64,000 bases of DNA, taken from the NCBI GenBank assembly GCA_003155915.1, contig PMFA01000024.1:70194-134193 (forward strand), in the 5' to 3' direction. The position numbers and the translations under genes were made by a program. Below, one piece after another: positions 39,254 to 50,917 of this stretch; the stretch's first letter is position 1, and every line of letters begins with the position of its first letter. Origin of the DNA: Acidimicrobiaceae bacterium. Lineage in GTDB: Bacteria > Actinomycetota > Acidimicrobiia > Acidimicrobiales > RAAP-2. The notes beneath the pieces are model-generated. The model saw only the letters and a list, made by a program, of their open reading frames with translations. It had not been told where the DNA came from and made no database searches.

Positions 39254-40788
39254 GCGACGAACTCTGTCTCAGTATCGACTTGGGAACGGGCGGACCGAAG
39301 GTCGGACTCGTGAGCCTCGACGGCGAGGTTCTCGACCACGAACTCCACTCGGTGGAGACGACGTACACGAGTGACGGCGGCGCGACGCAGGATCCGGAAC
39401 TGTGGTGGACGCTCATCTGCGAATCGACGCGCCGGCTCCTGGGAAGAACGGGCGTCACCAAAGAGCGTGTCAAGGCCGTCGCCGTCACGGGTCAATTCGC
39501 CTCGACCGTACCGGTCGACGCCAACGGCGTACCGACCGGTCCCTGCCTGATGTGGCTCGACACGCGCGGACGAGAATTCGCGCGACGGGCCATCGGAGGA
39601 CCGATCGAGGGCTACAACCCGCGAAAGATCCTGCCCTTCGTGCGAAAGTCCGGGGGCGGACCCTCACCCTCCGGCGCCGACCCGACTGGACAGATCCTGT
39701 ATCTGATGAACCGCGAGCCCCAGATCATGAGCGCGACGCGCTGGATGATGGAACCGGTCGACTACCTCACGATGCGATTCACCGGCGTCGCGTCCGCGAC
39801 CCACGCCTCGCGCCTGGCCAGTTGGTTGACCGACAATCGGGTGCTCACCCGCTACGAGTACGACGAGCAACTCTTGAAAATCGTCGGAATCGACCCGCGA
39901 ACGCTTCCGCCGCTACAGCCAATCGGCAGCGCCGTCGCAACGGTCGCGCCCGCGGTGGCCGAAAACCTCGGGCTCGCCACCGACACCGTTGTGATCACGG
40001 GTGTTCCGGACCTGCACGCGGCGGCGATCGGTTCGGGTGGCACGGCAATGTTCGAAGCGCACGTCGCGCTTTCGACGACGTCGTGGATCAGCTGTCCGAT
40101 GCCCAAGAAGAAGACCGACGCCATCCACTCGATCGCCTCGATTCCGGGACTCACGAACGATTCGTATCTCATCATCGACAATCAAGAAACGGGGGCGAAG
40201 TCACTCGAGTGGTTGCGTGGTCTGCTGGCGGGCGCCGCAACGCCGATGCGATACGACGAGATGACCGCACTGGCCGGGACCTCCGCGCCGGGCGCGAATG
40301 GCGTGCTCTTCACGCCGTGGCTCGCCGGTGAACGATCGCCGATCGGCAACAAACACCTGCGCGGCGGCTTCACGAACCTCACGCTCACAACGACGACCGC
40401 CGATCTCGTTCGCGCGGTGCTCGAGGGGGTGGCCGCGAACAGTGCGTGGCTGCTCGGTTACGTCGAGAAGTTCGTCGGGCGTGAGCTGACGCCCCTGCGA
40501 CTACTCGGCGGCGGCGCTCAGTCGAGCGAGTGGTGCCAGATCTACGCCGATTCGCTCGGGCGCGACGTCGAACAGGTCCCTGAACCGATGGTCACCCAAC
40601 TTCGCGGTGCCGCGCTCTTGGCCGCCATCAACCTGGGACGACATCGTCTCGACGACGTCGCGGGCCTACGCCCTCGTGGTCGCACCTTTACGCCCAACGG
40701 CGACGTCGCGGAGCTTTACGGTCTCCGGCGTCAGCAGTTTCCGAGTCTCTACAACCGAGACAAGAAATGGTCGCGTCACGTCAGCTGA
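39250..40788 (+). CDS. FGGY-family carbohydrate kinase (xylulokinase-like)
   Basis: LSIDLGTGGPKVGLVSLDGEVL; AVTGQFASTVPVDANG; LLGGGAQSSEWCQIYADSLGRDVEQV; ATGA overlap with the upstream gene. Confidence 0.88.
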   Translation: MSDELCLSIDLGTGGPKVGLVSLDGEVLDHELHSVETTYTSDGGATQDPELWWTLICESTRRLLGRTGVTKERVKAVAVTGQFASTVPVDANGVPTGPCLMWLDTRGREFARRAIGGPIEGYNPRKILPFVRKSGGGPSPSGADPTGQILYLMNREPQIMSATRWMMEPVDYLTMRFTGVASATHASRLASWLTDNRVLTRYEYDEQLLKIVGIDPRTLPPLQPIGSAVATVAPAVAENLGLATDTVVITGVPDLHAAAIGSGGTAMFEAHVALSTTSWISCPMPKKKTDAIHSIASIPGLTNDSYLIIDNQETGAKSLEWLRGLLAGAATPMRYDEMTALAGTSAPGANGVLFTPWLAGERSPIGNKHLRGGFTNLTLTTTTADLVRAVLEGVAANSAWLLGYVEKFVGRELTPLRLLGGGAQSSEWCQIYADSLGRDVEQVPEPMVTQLRGAALLAAINLGRHRLDDVAGLRPRGRTFTPNGDVAELYGLRRQQFPSLYNRDKKWSRHVS

Positions 40789-40846
40789 GGCGTCGCGGTG
40801 ATCCGGCGAGGTTCGAGCATCGCTCGCCACTTGGTACGGTTCTCCC

Positions 40847-41410
40847 ATGCGATGTTCGTGGGCCGAAGGTGAAGAGATGCGCACCTACCACGACGAAGAG
40901 TGGGGCGTACCGCTTCACGACGACGCGAGACTCTTCGAACTGCTCACCCTCGAAGGAGCGCAGGCGGGGCTGAGTTGGTTGACGATACTGAAGCGCCGTC
41001 CCGGCTACGTGAAGGCCTTCAAGAAGTTCAATCCGAGGGCCGTGGCGGCCTTCAGCGCCGACGACGTCGAGCGGCTCTTAGGCGATGTCGACATCATTCG
41101 CCACCGCGGCAAGATCGAATCGACCATCAACAACGCCGGCGCAGTGCTCGCTCTTCAAAAACAAGGTTCGAGTCTCGATGAACTCCTGTGGTCCTTCGTC
41201 GACAACAAACCGTTGCAACGAGATTGGGCGCACGAACCAAACGTTCCCGCCTCGACGCGCGAGGCCACGCTCATGAGCAAAGAGTTGAAAAGGCGCGGCT
41301 TTCGCTTCGTCGGCCCCACGACCTGCTACTCACTCATGCAGGCCGCCGGACTCGTCAACGACCACAGTCCCAAATGTTTTCGTTACGCCGAAATCCGCCA
41401 ACTGGGCTAA
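40847..41410 (+). CDS. tag: DNA-3-methyladenine glycosylase I
   Basis: MRCSWAEGEEMRTYHDEEWGVPLHDDARLFELLTLEGAQAGLSWLTILKRR; FVGPTTCYSLMQAAGLVNDHSPKCFRY. Confidence 0.95.
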   Translation: MRCSWAEGEEMRTYHDEEWGVPLHDDARLFELLTLEGAQAGLSWLTILKRRPGYVKAFKKFNPRAVAAFSADDVERLLGDVDIIRHRGKIESTINNAGAVLALQKQGSSLDELLWSFVDNKPLQRDWAHEPNVPASTREATLMSKELKRRGFRFVGPTTCYSLMQAAGLVNDHSPKCFRYAEIRQLG

Positions 41411-41433
41411 CCGAGCGACCTTCGAGTTCATCC

Positions 41434-42054
41434 TTAACCATTGGTCGTCGAAAGGTTCGTCGGCAGTTTCGACACCGCTCCGTGACCATCCAGGAAGTAT
41501 CTCGAGGGACGATCGATTTCTCGGGTGATGCCGATGCGTTTCGACTGGCCCGTCGGCAGATCGCTCTTGTGTCGGCGAGTCCGATGGAACGTGAGATGTC
41601 GTCCTTCTGCTCGACAGCAATCCAGTCCGTTGTCGGCCCCCGTAATACCGAGTCCTCGCGTCAGATTGCCCGGACCGCGCAGCGCCACCGATTCGTCGCC
41701 GACGCCACCGGGCTTGGGAACAAGGAGTTCGGCACCACGAAGTAGCACCGCGGTGGCCGTGCCCTCGGGACCGGTCACGACATTCATGCACCAATGCACG
41801 CCGTAGATCAGATAGACGTAGAGGAAACCAGCCGGCCCGAACATGATGGCGCTGCGCTTCGTTGGACCACGAAAGGCGTGTGACGCCGGATCGTCGCTCC
41901 CGCCGTAGGCCTCGGTTTCGACGATGAGGGCGCGACGTTCCACATCATCGTCGTGTAGGACGAGCCACGATCCCACTAGGTCGTAGGCGACGGCATCGGG
42001 CGCTCGCTCGAAAAAGCGCCGATCAAGGGGCGCGGGGAGTTTCACGACGTTCAT
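41434..42054 (-). CDS. AAG/MPG-type 3-methyladenine DNA glycosylase
   Basis: VETEAYGGSDDPASHAFRGPTKRSAIMFGPAGFLYVYLIYGVHWCMNVVT; LRGPGNLTRGLGI. Confidence 0.93.
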   Translation of the reverse strand: MNVVKLPAPLDRRFFERAPDAVAYDLVGSWLVLHDDDVERRALIVETEAYGGSDDPASHAFRGPTKRSAIMFGPAGFLYVYLIYGVHWCMNVVTGPEGTATAVLLRGAELLVPKPGGVGDESVALRGPGNLTRGLGITGADNGLDCCRAEGRHLTFHRTRRHKSDLPTGQSKRIGITREIDRPSRYFLDGHGAVSKLPTNLSTTNG

Positions 42055-42130
42055 TCTTGCCCTTCACGCCACTCGAAGTCGCCCCTTGAACGTCGGACCT
42101 GACGTCGAAGAGCGATGACGGTGACAACGC

Positions 42131-44539
42131 CTAGGGTGCCACGCCGACGGGAGCGGGCAAACTTTCTTGTTGGAAGGACAGTTTGTGTGCGGGCATGGGT
42201 CGACTGATGAAGTAACCCTGCGCGACGTCACAGTCGAGTTCGCTCAAGAGGTCCAGCGTGGCGACGTCTTCGATCCCTTCGGCCACCACCCGCAGATCCA
42301 TATCGTGTCCCAATTGGATGGTGGCGCGAACCAACTCGAGATCGCGTTCCTTGCCGTCACCGCTGAGGCCTGTGATGAACTCGCGGTCGAGCTTCAACTC
42401 GCCGACCGCCAGTGAACTGAGGTAGGCCAGTGACGTGAAGCCCGCACCAAAGTCGTCAATCGACACGACGATGCCGATTTCTTTCAACGATTCGATGACC
42501 GCCTTGGAGCGAGCGAAGTCAGTGATGATGCTCGTCTCCGTGATCTCGATGATGAGAGCGCTGCCGGGCAAGTTGTGTTGTGTAAGGAGTTGCGTGACGA
42601 GTTCGGTGAACCCGTCTTCTAAGAGGTTCGTGGTCGTGATGTTGACGGACATGATCATGTTGCGACCGGAATCTCGCCATTCGGCGCACTGGGACAGCGC
42701 CTCGGTGAGCACCCAGTGCGTCAGTTCTTGCATCAAACCGGCGTCTTCGGCCAACGGCAAGAACTTCATGGGCGGCACCAGGCCGAGGGTGGCGTGGGGC
42801 CAGCGAATGAGGGCCTCGACGGCGAGAATCTCTCCCGAGCGAAGGTTCAGTTGTGGCTGATAGTGAAGGACGAAATTTCCCTCGTCGACCGCGAGGCGTA
42901 ACTCCTCGAGCAGATTGAGTTTTTGCTCGCCGCCGTCGATCTCCTGGTCGTAGAAGACGTACGGGATGTTGCCCAGTTTGGCGCGGTACATCGCGGTGTC
43001 CGCACACCACGTGAGTCCGACGGCTTCGGCGGCGTCGGACGGCGCGAGGGCAATCCCGATACTGGCGCCGACGCTGGCTTTCAGCTTCTGCAAGATGAAG
43101 GGATCGCAGATCGCCTTGAGGATGTCCTCGGCGACGGCTTCGGCGACGGTTTCGTCGGCGTCGACCAACACCACCGCGAGTTCGTCGCCACCCAGTCGAA
43201 ACACCGAGCCCGTCGCGGGAACCACCCGATTCAATCGCGGACCGAGTTGGCGAAGTAATTCGTCGCCCGCCGGGTGTCCAAAGGAGTCGTTGATCTCCTT
43301 GAAGCGATTCAGGTCGATGAAGAGGAAGGCCAGATTTCGCGACGTCGTCCACGGATTGGCGTAGTCCGCGAAGAACGTCTCGAGCACGTGGAAGAGATAC
43401 CGGCGGTTACCGAGGCCCGTCAGTTCGTCGGTTTGGGCTTGTCGATGGCGTTCTTCGGTCAAGATGCGCAGGTCTCGGGCCGACAGCGTCAGTCGTAGTC
43501 CGGCCGCCAAAAGTGTCGCCGTCGCGAGCCATAACGCGACCCACGGCACGGTGTGCACGTAACCGATTAAGAGGATGGCCAGACCGCCAATCGCGGCCAC
43601 GCTCGGCAGCGCCACACCGGCCACGCGTTGGGCTTGTAGCGGATCGAGCGTTCGCGGCTTCAGCCACACGGACATGGACATGAGCAGAATCGAGGCCGGC
43701 CAGGCCACCGCGTTGAAATCAGAGCCGAGTTTCGACGCGAAGATCGTCGATGACGAAAAGAGATTCGCCGTGTCGCCGATGACGTTGAGCGTGATTCCCG
43801 CCGCGAGCAAGAACCACGGCAATGTTGAACGCCCAGCCAGCAGCACCGTGCCGCCGATGACCAACGACAGTAAGAGGAGGTCGCCGATTGGGTACGCCAG
43901 GTTGGTCGCCGCCGCGGCCACGCTCCCGCCGGCGGCGTGCAAGATGCTATGGAACGCAAAGGCGGCGCAGACGGCGGCCGCGCCGAATCCCGCGACGACG
44001 CCGTCGAGCCAGTTGGGTCGCGAGAGCCGGCCCATCGCGCTTCGCAAGAGCTGCACCGTCGCGACGTAGGCCAATGGGTAGAACCCGATGTAGAAGGCGT
44101 CCGCGAGTGACGGCACCGAGGGCATTTTCCCACCGAGTGACTCGATCGTCAAGAAGACGTCGCCGAGCGTCCATGACAAGAGGCCCAACCCCAGGGCGAG
44201 AGGAGCGATTCGACCGGGATTCTTGTCGAGTCCGCGCACGATGCAAATGATCGACGCGGCTCCCTCAATGGCGCACACGACCCAGCCGTCGAGCCACGTC
44301 CAGTGCTCATTGGGACTGCGCAGCAGCAGCGAAATGACGTAGCCGACGACCATGAGGCCGAGGAGGCAGAGCGAGGCCCACGCGTAGGGCGAGAGGTCCT
44401 GAATTCGTGATGAGAACTCGGGCGCCTCACCGACGTGAGGCTGCGGCGCAACGACCGCCGTATTCGACGGCGTCGCGTCGTCTCGGCGCGCGTACCGAAA
44501 GTGACTCGGCCGAATGTCTTCTTCGGTGTCGTCTACCAT
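42131..44539 (-). CDS. membrane GGDEF-EAL protein (diguanylate cyclase/phosphodiesterase)
   Basis: N-terminal multi-TM sensor; DLNRFKEINDSFGH...RLGGDELAVVL; EAL: EALIRW, EITETS, DDFGAGFTSL, AEGIED, QGYFISRPM. Confidence 0.93.
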   Translation of the reverse strand: MVDDTEEDIRPSHFRYARRDDATPSNTAVVAPQPHVGEAPEFSSRIQDLSPYAWASLCLLGLMVVGYVISLLLRSPNEHWTWLDGWVVCAIEGAASIICIVRGLDKNPGRIAPLALGLGLLSWTLGDVFLTIESLGGKMPSVPSLADAFYIGFYPLAYVATVQLLRSAMGRLSRPNWLDGVVAGFGAAAVCAAFAFHSILHAAGGSVAAAATNLAYPIGDLLLLSLVIGGTVLLAGRSTLPWFLLAAGITLNVIGDTANLFSSSTIFASKLGSDFNAVAWPASILLMSMSVWLKPRTLDPLQAQRVAGVALPSVAAIGGLAILLIGYVHTVPWVALWLATATLLAAGLRLTLSARDLRILTEERHRQAQTDELTGLGNRRYLFHVLETFFADYANPWTTSRNLAFLFIDLNRFKEINDSFGHPAGDELLRQLGPRLNRVVPATGSVFRLGGDELAVVLVDADETVAEAVAEDILKAICDPFILQKLKASVGASIGIALAPSDAAEAVGLTWCADTAMYRAKLGNIPYVFYDQEIDGGEQKLNLLEELRLAVDEGNFVLHYQPQLNLRSGEILAVEALIRWPHATLGLVPPMKFLPLAEDAGLMQELTHWVLTEALSQCAEWRDSGRNMIMSVNITTTNLLEDGFTELVTQLLTQHNLPGSALIIEITETSIITDFARSKAVIESLKEIGIVVSIDDFGAGFTSLAYLSSLAVGELKLDREFITGLSGDGKERDLELVRATIQLGHDMDLRVVAEGIEDVATLDLLSELDCDVAQGYFISRPMPAHKLSFQQESLPAPVGVAP

Positions 44540-44712
44540 GTCCCGACCTCCTGACGGTCTTCGTTCGGAAGAACCGCGGCAAATTTCTCGAATGGTCGAC
44601 GCAATCGGCGACCAATGCATTTCTACGGTAGTGCTTCACTTGTGAATATTCGGACATCCCCGACAAGAGAAAACCGAGCGATCTCTCAGCGAAGCGGGGG
44701 GAGAAATTTCTG

Positions 44713-45009
44713 CTACACGCGGTACGCGCAGCCGTCCCAGTAGGCGACGAAACGAGGTCGCAGCCTCCCGCGCACCTCGACGCTGACCTTCGCCGGCAGG
44801 ACCGAACCGAAGTGAAAGAGTCGCACTTCGGGATTCTTCTCGCTCAACGTTTCATACCGGTCGCCATCTCGGTGGGCGATCGTGGCGGCGTCGAGAAAGG
44901 TGAGTCCGCCCGAGCAGCATCGATTGTGTCGCACGCGCAAGAACAAGGTGCCGCCGCGCGCCGCCACGTACTCGCGCGCTTGGTCACTGACCTCGATCGC
45001 CGTAATCAA
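44713..45009 (-). CDS. small CC-motif protein (possibly CC/Se motif family)
   Basis: [41 protein letters not shown] pair in a RhesB-like small protein. Confidence 0.6.
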   Translation of the reverse strand: MITAIEVSDQAREYVAARGGTLFLRVRHNRCCSGGLTFLDAATIAHRDGDRYETLSEKNPEVRLFHFGSVLPAKVSVEVRGRLRPRFVAYWDGCAYRV

Positions 45010-45114
45010 AATTCTAAGGGTACGGTGGCGGCACGCCCGTCGCCCGGCTTCGCACCAGAAGTGATCGCCGCCGCTGGGGTAACTTCAAAGTTGCGAATGA
45101 ACTATGGAGGCGTC

Positions 45115-46122
45115 ATGTCGTTGGAATCGTTTCCCCGTTACCCGCTTATGTTCGGCCCGTCACCCATCCATCGGCTCTATCGACTGACCGAATACCTCGA
45201 AGGTGCCACGGTCTGGGCCAAGCGAGACGACGTCAACTCCCCACTCGCCTTCGGTGGTAACAAGACCCGAAAACTCGAGTACCTCGTCGCCGACGCCCTG
45301 GCGAGCGGCTGTGACACGCTCGTGTCGATCGGTGGCGTGCAATCGAATCACACTCGACAGGTGGCCGCGGCGGCGGCCAAGACCGGAATGAAGTGTGTCC
45401 TCATCCAAGAGAGTTGGGTCGATTGGCCCGACGTGACCTACGACCGCGTCGGCAACATTCTGCTTAGTCGGCTGATGGGCGCCGACGTCCGTCTCGTGCG
45501 AGCGGGTTTCGGAATCGGATTCAAGGAGAGTTGGGAGCGGGCGATTCTCGACATTGAAGATGGTGGCGGCAAGCCCTACGCCATTCCGGCGGGTGCGTCG
45601 GACCATCCCCTCGGCGGCCTGGGCTTCGCCGGGTGGGCCGAGGAAGTCGAGCAACAGGAGGCGGAACTCGGGGTCGTATTCGACTACGTCGTCGTCTGTT
45701 CGGTGACCGGTGGGACCCAAGCCGGCATGATCGCCGGTTTTGCGCAGAGTAACGATCCACGTACGGTGATCGGCATCGACGGATCGGCCAAACCCGAAGA
45801 GACCTGGGCGCAGATTGCGCGCATCGCCCGCGCCACCGCGAAGCTCATCGGCGTCGAGCGCGACATCGCGGACGAGGAGATCATCCTCGACGACCGCTTT
45901 CACGCGGGTACCTACGGCATCCCCGATCAGCGCACACTCGAGGCAATGCGACTTGGGGCCTCAATGGAGGCGATGATCACCGACCCGGTCTACGAGGGCA
46001 AATCCCTCGCCGGCTTGATTCACATGGTCCTGGACCGCGAGATACCACCTGACGCCAACGTGCTCTTCGCCCACTTGGGTGGCCAGCCAGCCCTCAACGC
46101 CTACGCCAGTCTCTTCCAGTAG
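45115..46122 (+). CDS. acdS: 1-aminocyclopropane-1-carboxylate deaminase
   Basis: [48 protein letters not shown] (Glu typical of AcdS) and [12 protein letters not shown] (Leu). Confidence 0.87.
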   Translation: MSLESFPRYPLMFGPSPIHRLYRLTEYLEGATVWAKRDDVNSPLAFGGNKTRKLEYLVADALASGCDTLVSIGGVQSNHTRQVAAAAAKTGMKCVLIQESWVDWPDVTYDRVGNILLSRLMGADVRLVRAGFGIGFKESWERAILDIEDGGGKPYAIPAGASDHPLGGLGFAGWAEEVEQQEAELGVVFDYVVVCSVTGGTQAGMIAGFAQSNDPRTVIGIDGSAKPEETWAQIARIARATAKLIGVERDIADEEIILDDRFHAGTYGIPDQRTLEAMRLGASMEAMITDPVYEGKSLAGLIHMVLDREIPPDANVLFAHLGGQPALNAYASLFQ

Positions 46123-46128
46123 CCGCCC

Positions 46129-47052
46129 GTGAACCGCCCCCTCATCGTCACCGTTCCCAACTCGTTGGTGCGCGCGACTCTCGGCGAGTTGCCGGACAAC
46201 GTGGAGATCGTGGAGTGGGACATGTCCGGACCGGCACCGCTGGCGCGCGCCGACATGGTGATCCCGCCGTACCTGCAGTCGCTCGAGGTCCTCAAGAGTC
46301 TCGAGGGTCTCGACGTCGGACTGGTGCAGAGTCTCACGCTCGGCTACGACGGCGTCGCCGAATTCCTGCCTCGGCACATGACGTTCGCGAACGCCGCCTC
46401 GGTACATGAGGCGTCGACCGCCGAGTTGACGTTGGCACTCATCCTCGCGTCCCAGCGGGCGATACCGGAGTTCGTGCGAGCGGCCCAGGCGGGCACGTGG
46501 TCGCCGTCGTGGCATCAGAGCCTGGCCGATCGCACGGTGCTGCTCATCGGTTACGGCGGGGTCGGTCGCGCCATCGAGGCGCGACTGTTGCCGTTCGAAA
46601 CGACGGTCCTTCGCCTCGCCCAACACGAACGAAGTGACGATCGCGGTCGCGTCTACGGGCGCGACTCGCTGAACGAACTTCTCCCCTTCGCCGACATTGT
46701 GGTGATCGCGGTGCCGCTCGATGAGAACACGCACCATCTGGTGGACGCCGACTTTCTCGCCCTGATGCCGGAGAACGGCCTGCTGGTCAACGTCGCGCGC
46801 GGGGCCGTGGCCGACACCGCGGCGCTGCTGGCGGCGGCTCAGAGCGGGCGACTACGCCTCGCCCTCGACGTGACCGATCCCGAACCCCTACCGGACGGCC
46901 ACCCCCTCTTCGCGCTCGACAACGTCCTCATTTCTCCGCATGTCGGAGGAATGAGTTCGGCGGCTCTACCGAGAATTGGCCGCCTCGTTCACCAACAGAT
47001 CGAGCGGATGCAGCGTGGCGAGGAACCAATCAACGTGATACTGCGCACCTAG
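46129..47052 (+). CDS. D-isomer-specific 2-hydroxyacid dehydrogenase
   Basis: VLLIGYGGVGRAIEARLLPF; LMPENGLLVNVARGAVADTAALLAA; LALDVTDPEPLPDGHPLFALDNVLISPHVGG. Confidence 0.92.
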   Translation: MNRPLIVTVPNSLVRATLGELPDNVEIVEWDMSGPAPLARADMVIPPYLQSLEVLKSLEGLDVGLVQSLTLGYDGVAEFLPRHMTFANAASVHEASTAELTLALILASQRAIPEFVRAAQAGTWSPSWHQSLADRTVLLIGYGGVGRAIEARLLPFETTVLRLAQHERSDDRGRVYGRDSLNELLPFADIVVIAVPLDENTHHLVDADFLALMPENGLLVNVARGAVADTAALLAAAQSGRLRLALDVTDPEPLPDGHPLFALDNVLISPHVGGMSSAALPRIGRLVHQQIERMQRGEEPINVILRT

Positions 47053-47053
47053 G

Positions 47054-48391
47054 TCACCGTTCGCCCACGACGACGAGGTAGACGTCACAAAGATTCCATC
47101 CGGTGCGACCTCCCGTTATGAGTTGTCCCAAGTCGGCCAGCGCAGTGAAACTGTCACTCTCCTCGACCACGTGTCCCCAGTCGATGCCGCGTTCTCGCGC
47201 GCGACGCAGCGTCGTCTCGTCGACCCAACCACCAGCGATGCCCTTCACGAAGTCTCGCCCATCGGTGGCCCGTGCCGCGACCACGACGTCGCGGCCGTAT
47301 CCGTCAAGCGCCCCGGCCATACGCCACGCGAACTCCTGACATCGACCACCGACGCCCGATCCCCGAACCCGCAAGGTCACTTCGCCCACTCCCACGATGC
47401 AAAAGGGTCCGTCGCCGGTGGCGCCGGCCGACAGTCGTTCGGCGACGAGGGCGACGACGTCGTGGACGTCACCGTGCAACGAACTACCGACGTCGAGCAC
47501 GCGATAGCCGCGTCGGGTGGCCTCGTTGATCGCGGCGACGAGAACTCGAGCCGGCTCGACGAGGACCCGGTTCTGGTGGTTGGTCGCAATCGGAACGGCC
47601 ATCGCCTCGCCACGTCGCTCGTAGGCCTCGAGAATGTTCTGCGCCAAGCGTCCGGTGTCGCGTCCAATGGTGTGGAGCAGTGATTCAACGTCATGACGCT
47701 GCGGCGTGTAGTCGAACGTCAAGCCCGACGCCACCCAACGCTCCCCCGACACGACGTTGTCGACCATGATGAGGGCGATCGAGCGCGAGGTCCGGACACG
47801 GCGAAGTATCGCGCCCCCGGCGATCCGCGAACTCGCCGCACGCAGTTGGTTGAGTGTCGTGATGTCCGCACCGGACTCGAGCACTGCCGCGAACAGCTCG
47901 CCCAGATCGTCGAGGTCCACGGGCGACTGCGGCAACGCGCAGAGGCTCGATGCGCCGCCGGAAATCAAGAAGATCGTGCACTCGGCATTCTTCGAGCCCT
48001 CCAAGAATTCGACCAGACGCTCACCGGCCATCAGACTTCCCAGACCGGGACGCGGGTGCTCGCCAATGACGAACTCGACGTCGACGTCCAGTGAGATTGC
48101 CGGGCCCTCATCGACGATGACGAGTTGACGTTGGACGTGTTCTGTGAGCACGTCGCGCGCGGCCGACGCCATCTCGCGCGCGGCCTTACCGACGGCAACG
48201 ACGTCGACGCGGAGATTCAGCACGCCCGACGCACGAAGCTCCGCTTCGATCAGGTCTCGAAGGTCCAGCTCGCTCGACCACGCGTCACTGATCGCGAGGG
48301 CGTCATTCACGAGTTCTTTCGTCACACCAACCTGCATTCGGCGCGCGGAGTCTTTCCGGCTTGAGCGAATCCTACGGAAGTTCTTCCGCAC
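47054..48391 (-). CDS. glycerate 2-kinase (GckA/MOFRL, DUF4147 family)
   Basis: VVAVGKAAREMASAARDVL; GEHPRPGLGSLMAGERLVEFLEGS; ISGGASSLCALP; C-terminal ATDGRDFVKGIAGGWVDE. Confidence 0.82.
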   Translation of the reverse strand: MRKNFRRIRSSRKDSARRMQVGVTKELVNDALAISDAWSSELDLRDLIEAELRASGVLNLRVDVVAVGKAAREMASAARDVLTEHVQRQLVIVDEGPAISLDVDVEFVIGEHPRPGLGSLMAGERLVEFLEGSKNAECTIFLISGGASSLCALPQSPVDLDDLGELFAAVLESGADITTLNQLRAASSRIAGGAILRRVRTSRSIALIMVDNVVSGERWVASGLTFDYTPQRHDVESLLHTIGRDTGRLAQNILEAYERRGEAMAVPIATNHQNRVLVEPARVLVAAINEATRRGYRVLDVGSSLHGDVHDVVALVAERLSAGATGDGPFCIVGVGEVTLRVRGSGVGGRCQEFAWRMAGALDGYGRDVVVAARATDGRDFVKGIAGGWVDETTLRRARERGIDWGHVVEESDSFTALADLGQLITGGRTGWNLCDVYLVVVGER

Positions 48392-48410
48392 CGAAGGTCG
48401 TCAAGGTTGG

Positions 48411-49040
48411 TTACGTCGACGGAGCGAACACCTCTCGCGCGATAAAGTCCTGGCGCGATTGGCCGTGTCGCCACGTCGCGAGTAACCCAATGGCGAGGTT
48501 GGCGAGACCGGCGAAGGCCGTCGCGGTCAGCGCGGCCCACAGGTGTACGCCGGTGTAGAAAAGAATCCAGAGCGAACACCCGAACGCTCCGACGAACCAC
48601 GAGGTCGCCGACACTCCCGTCGCGTCAGCGTGACGGACCAACTCGATCAGTTGCGGCGCGCGGTTAATGGTCATCGCGACGCCGGTTCCGAAGACGCCAC
48701 CGGCCCAACCCCACACCATGGTCGGCAGTACACAACACACGACGATGTAGCCCAACGCCCTCGCGGGCACGGCCCACCGGCGCCACGGCGCGAGTCGAAA
48801 GAGGATCGAGAGTTGCATCGGCAGAATCAGTGCGCTGCCTAGGACTACCTCAGCCGAATGGGCCGCGAAACCGTAGGTAATCCAGAAACAACCCATATAA
48901 ACAAAGAGAACCCAGGTCGCGAGCGACACCCCTTCAACACCCAGGGCCCGCACTCGGCGCAGCTGGTACGAGGTCCCGACGACACCGCTGGCGACGGCCA
49001 GCCACCCCATCGATGTCGTGATGGAGTGCCAGGTCATCAC
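48411..49040 (-). CDS. tandem PQ-loop/SWEET-like membrane protein
   Basis: Two repeats: YQLRRVRALGVEGVSLATWVLFVYMGCFWITYGF and NRAPQLIELVRHADATGVSATSWFVGAFGCSLWILFYTG. Confidence 0.7.
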   Translation of the reverse strand: MMTWHSITTSMGWLAVASGVVGTSYQLRRVRALGVEGVSLATWVLFVYMGCFWITYGFAAHSAEVVLGSALILPMQLSILFRLAPWRRWAVPARALGYIVVCCVLPTMVWGWAGGVFGTGVAMTINRAPQLIELVRHADATGVSATSWFVGAFGCSLWILFYTGVHLWAALTATAFAGLANLAIGLLATWRHGQSRQDFIAREVFAPST

Positions 49041-49062
49041 TTAAGTTTAGTTGCGACGATTT

Positions 49063-50856
<1,794 letters not shown>

Positions 50857-50861
50857 TCAAC

Positions 50862-50889
50862 ATTCTATCCCCATCGGCGCAAATGTCCA
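50862..50889 (-). promoter_or_regulatory. candidate leuA promoter: TGGACA - 16 bp - TAGAAT
   Basis: Minus strand tggaca-tttgcgccgatgggga-tagaat; the -10 ends 6 nt before the leader GTG. Confidence 0.65.
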
Positions 50890-50917
50890 TAGAAAGTCGC
50901 CACTAACCTCGAGGGTG

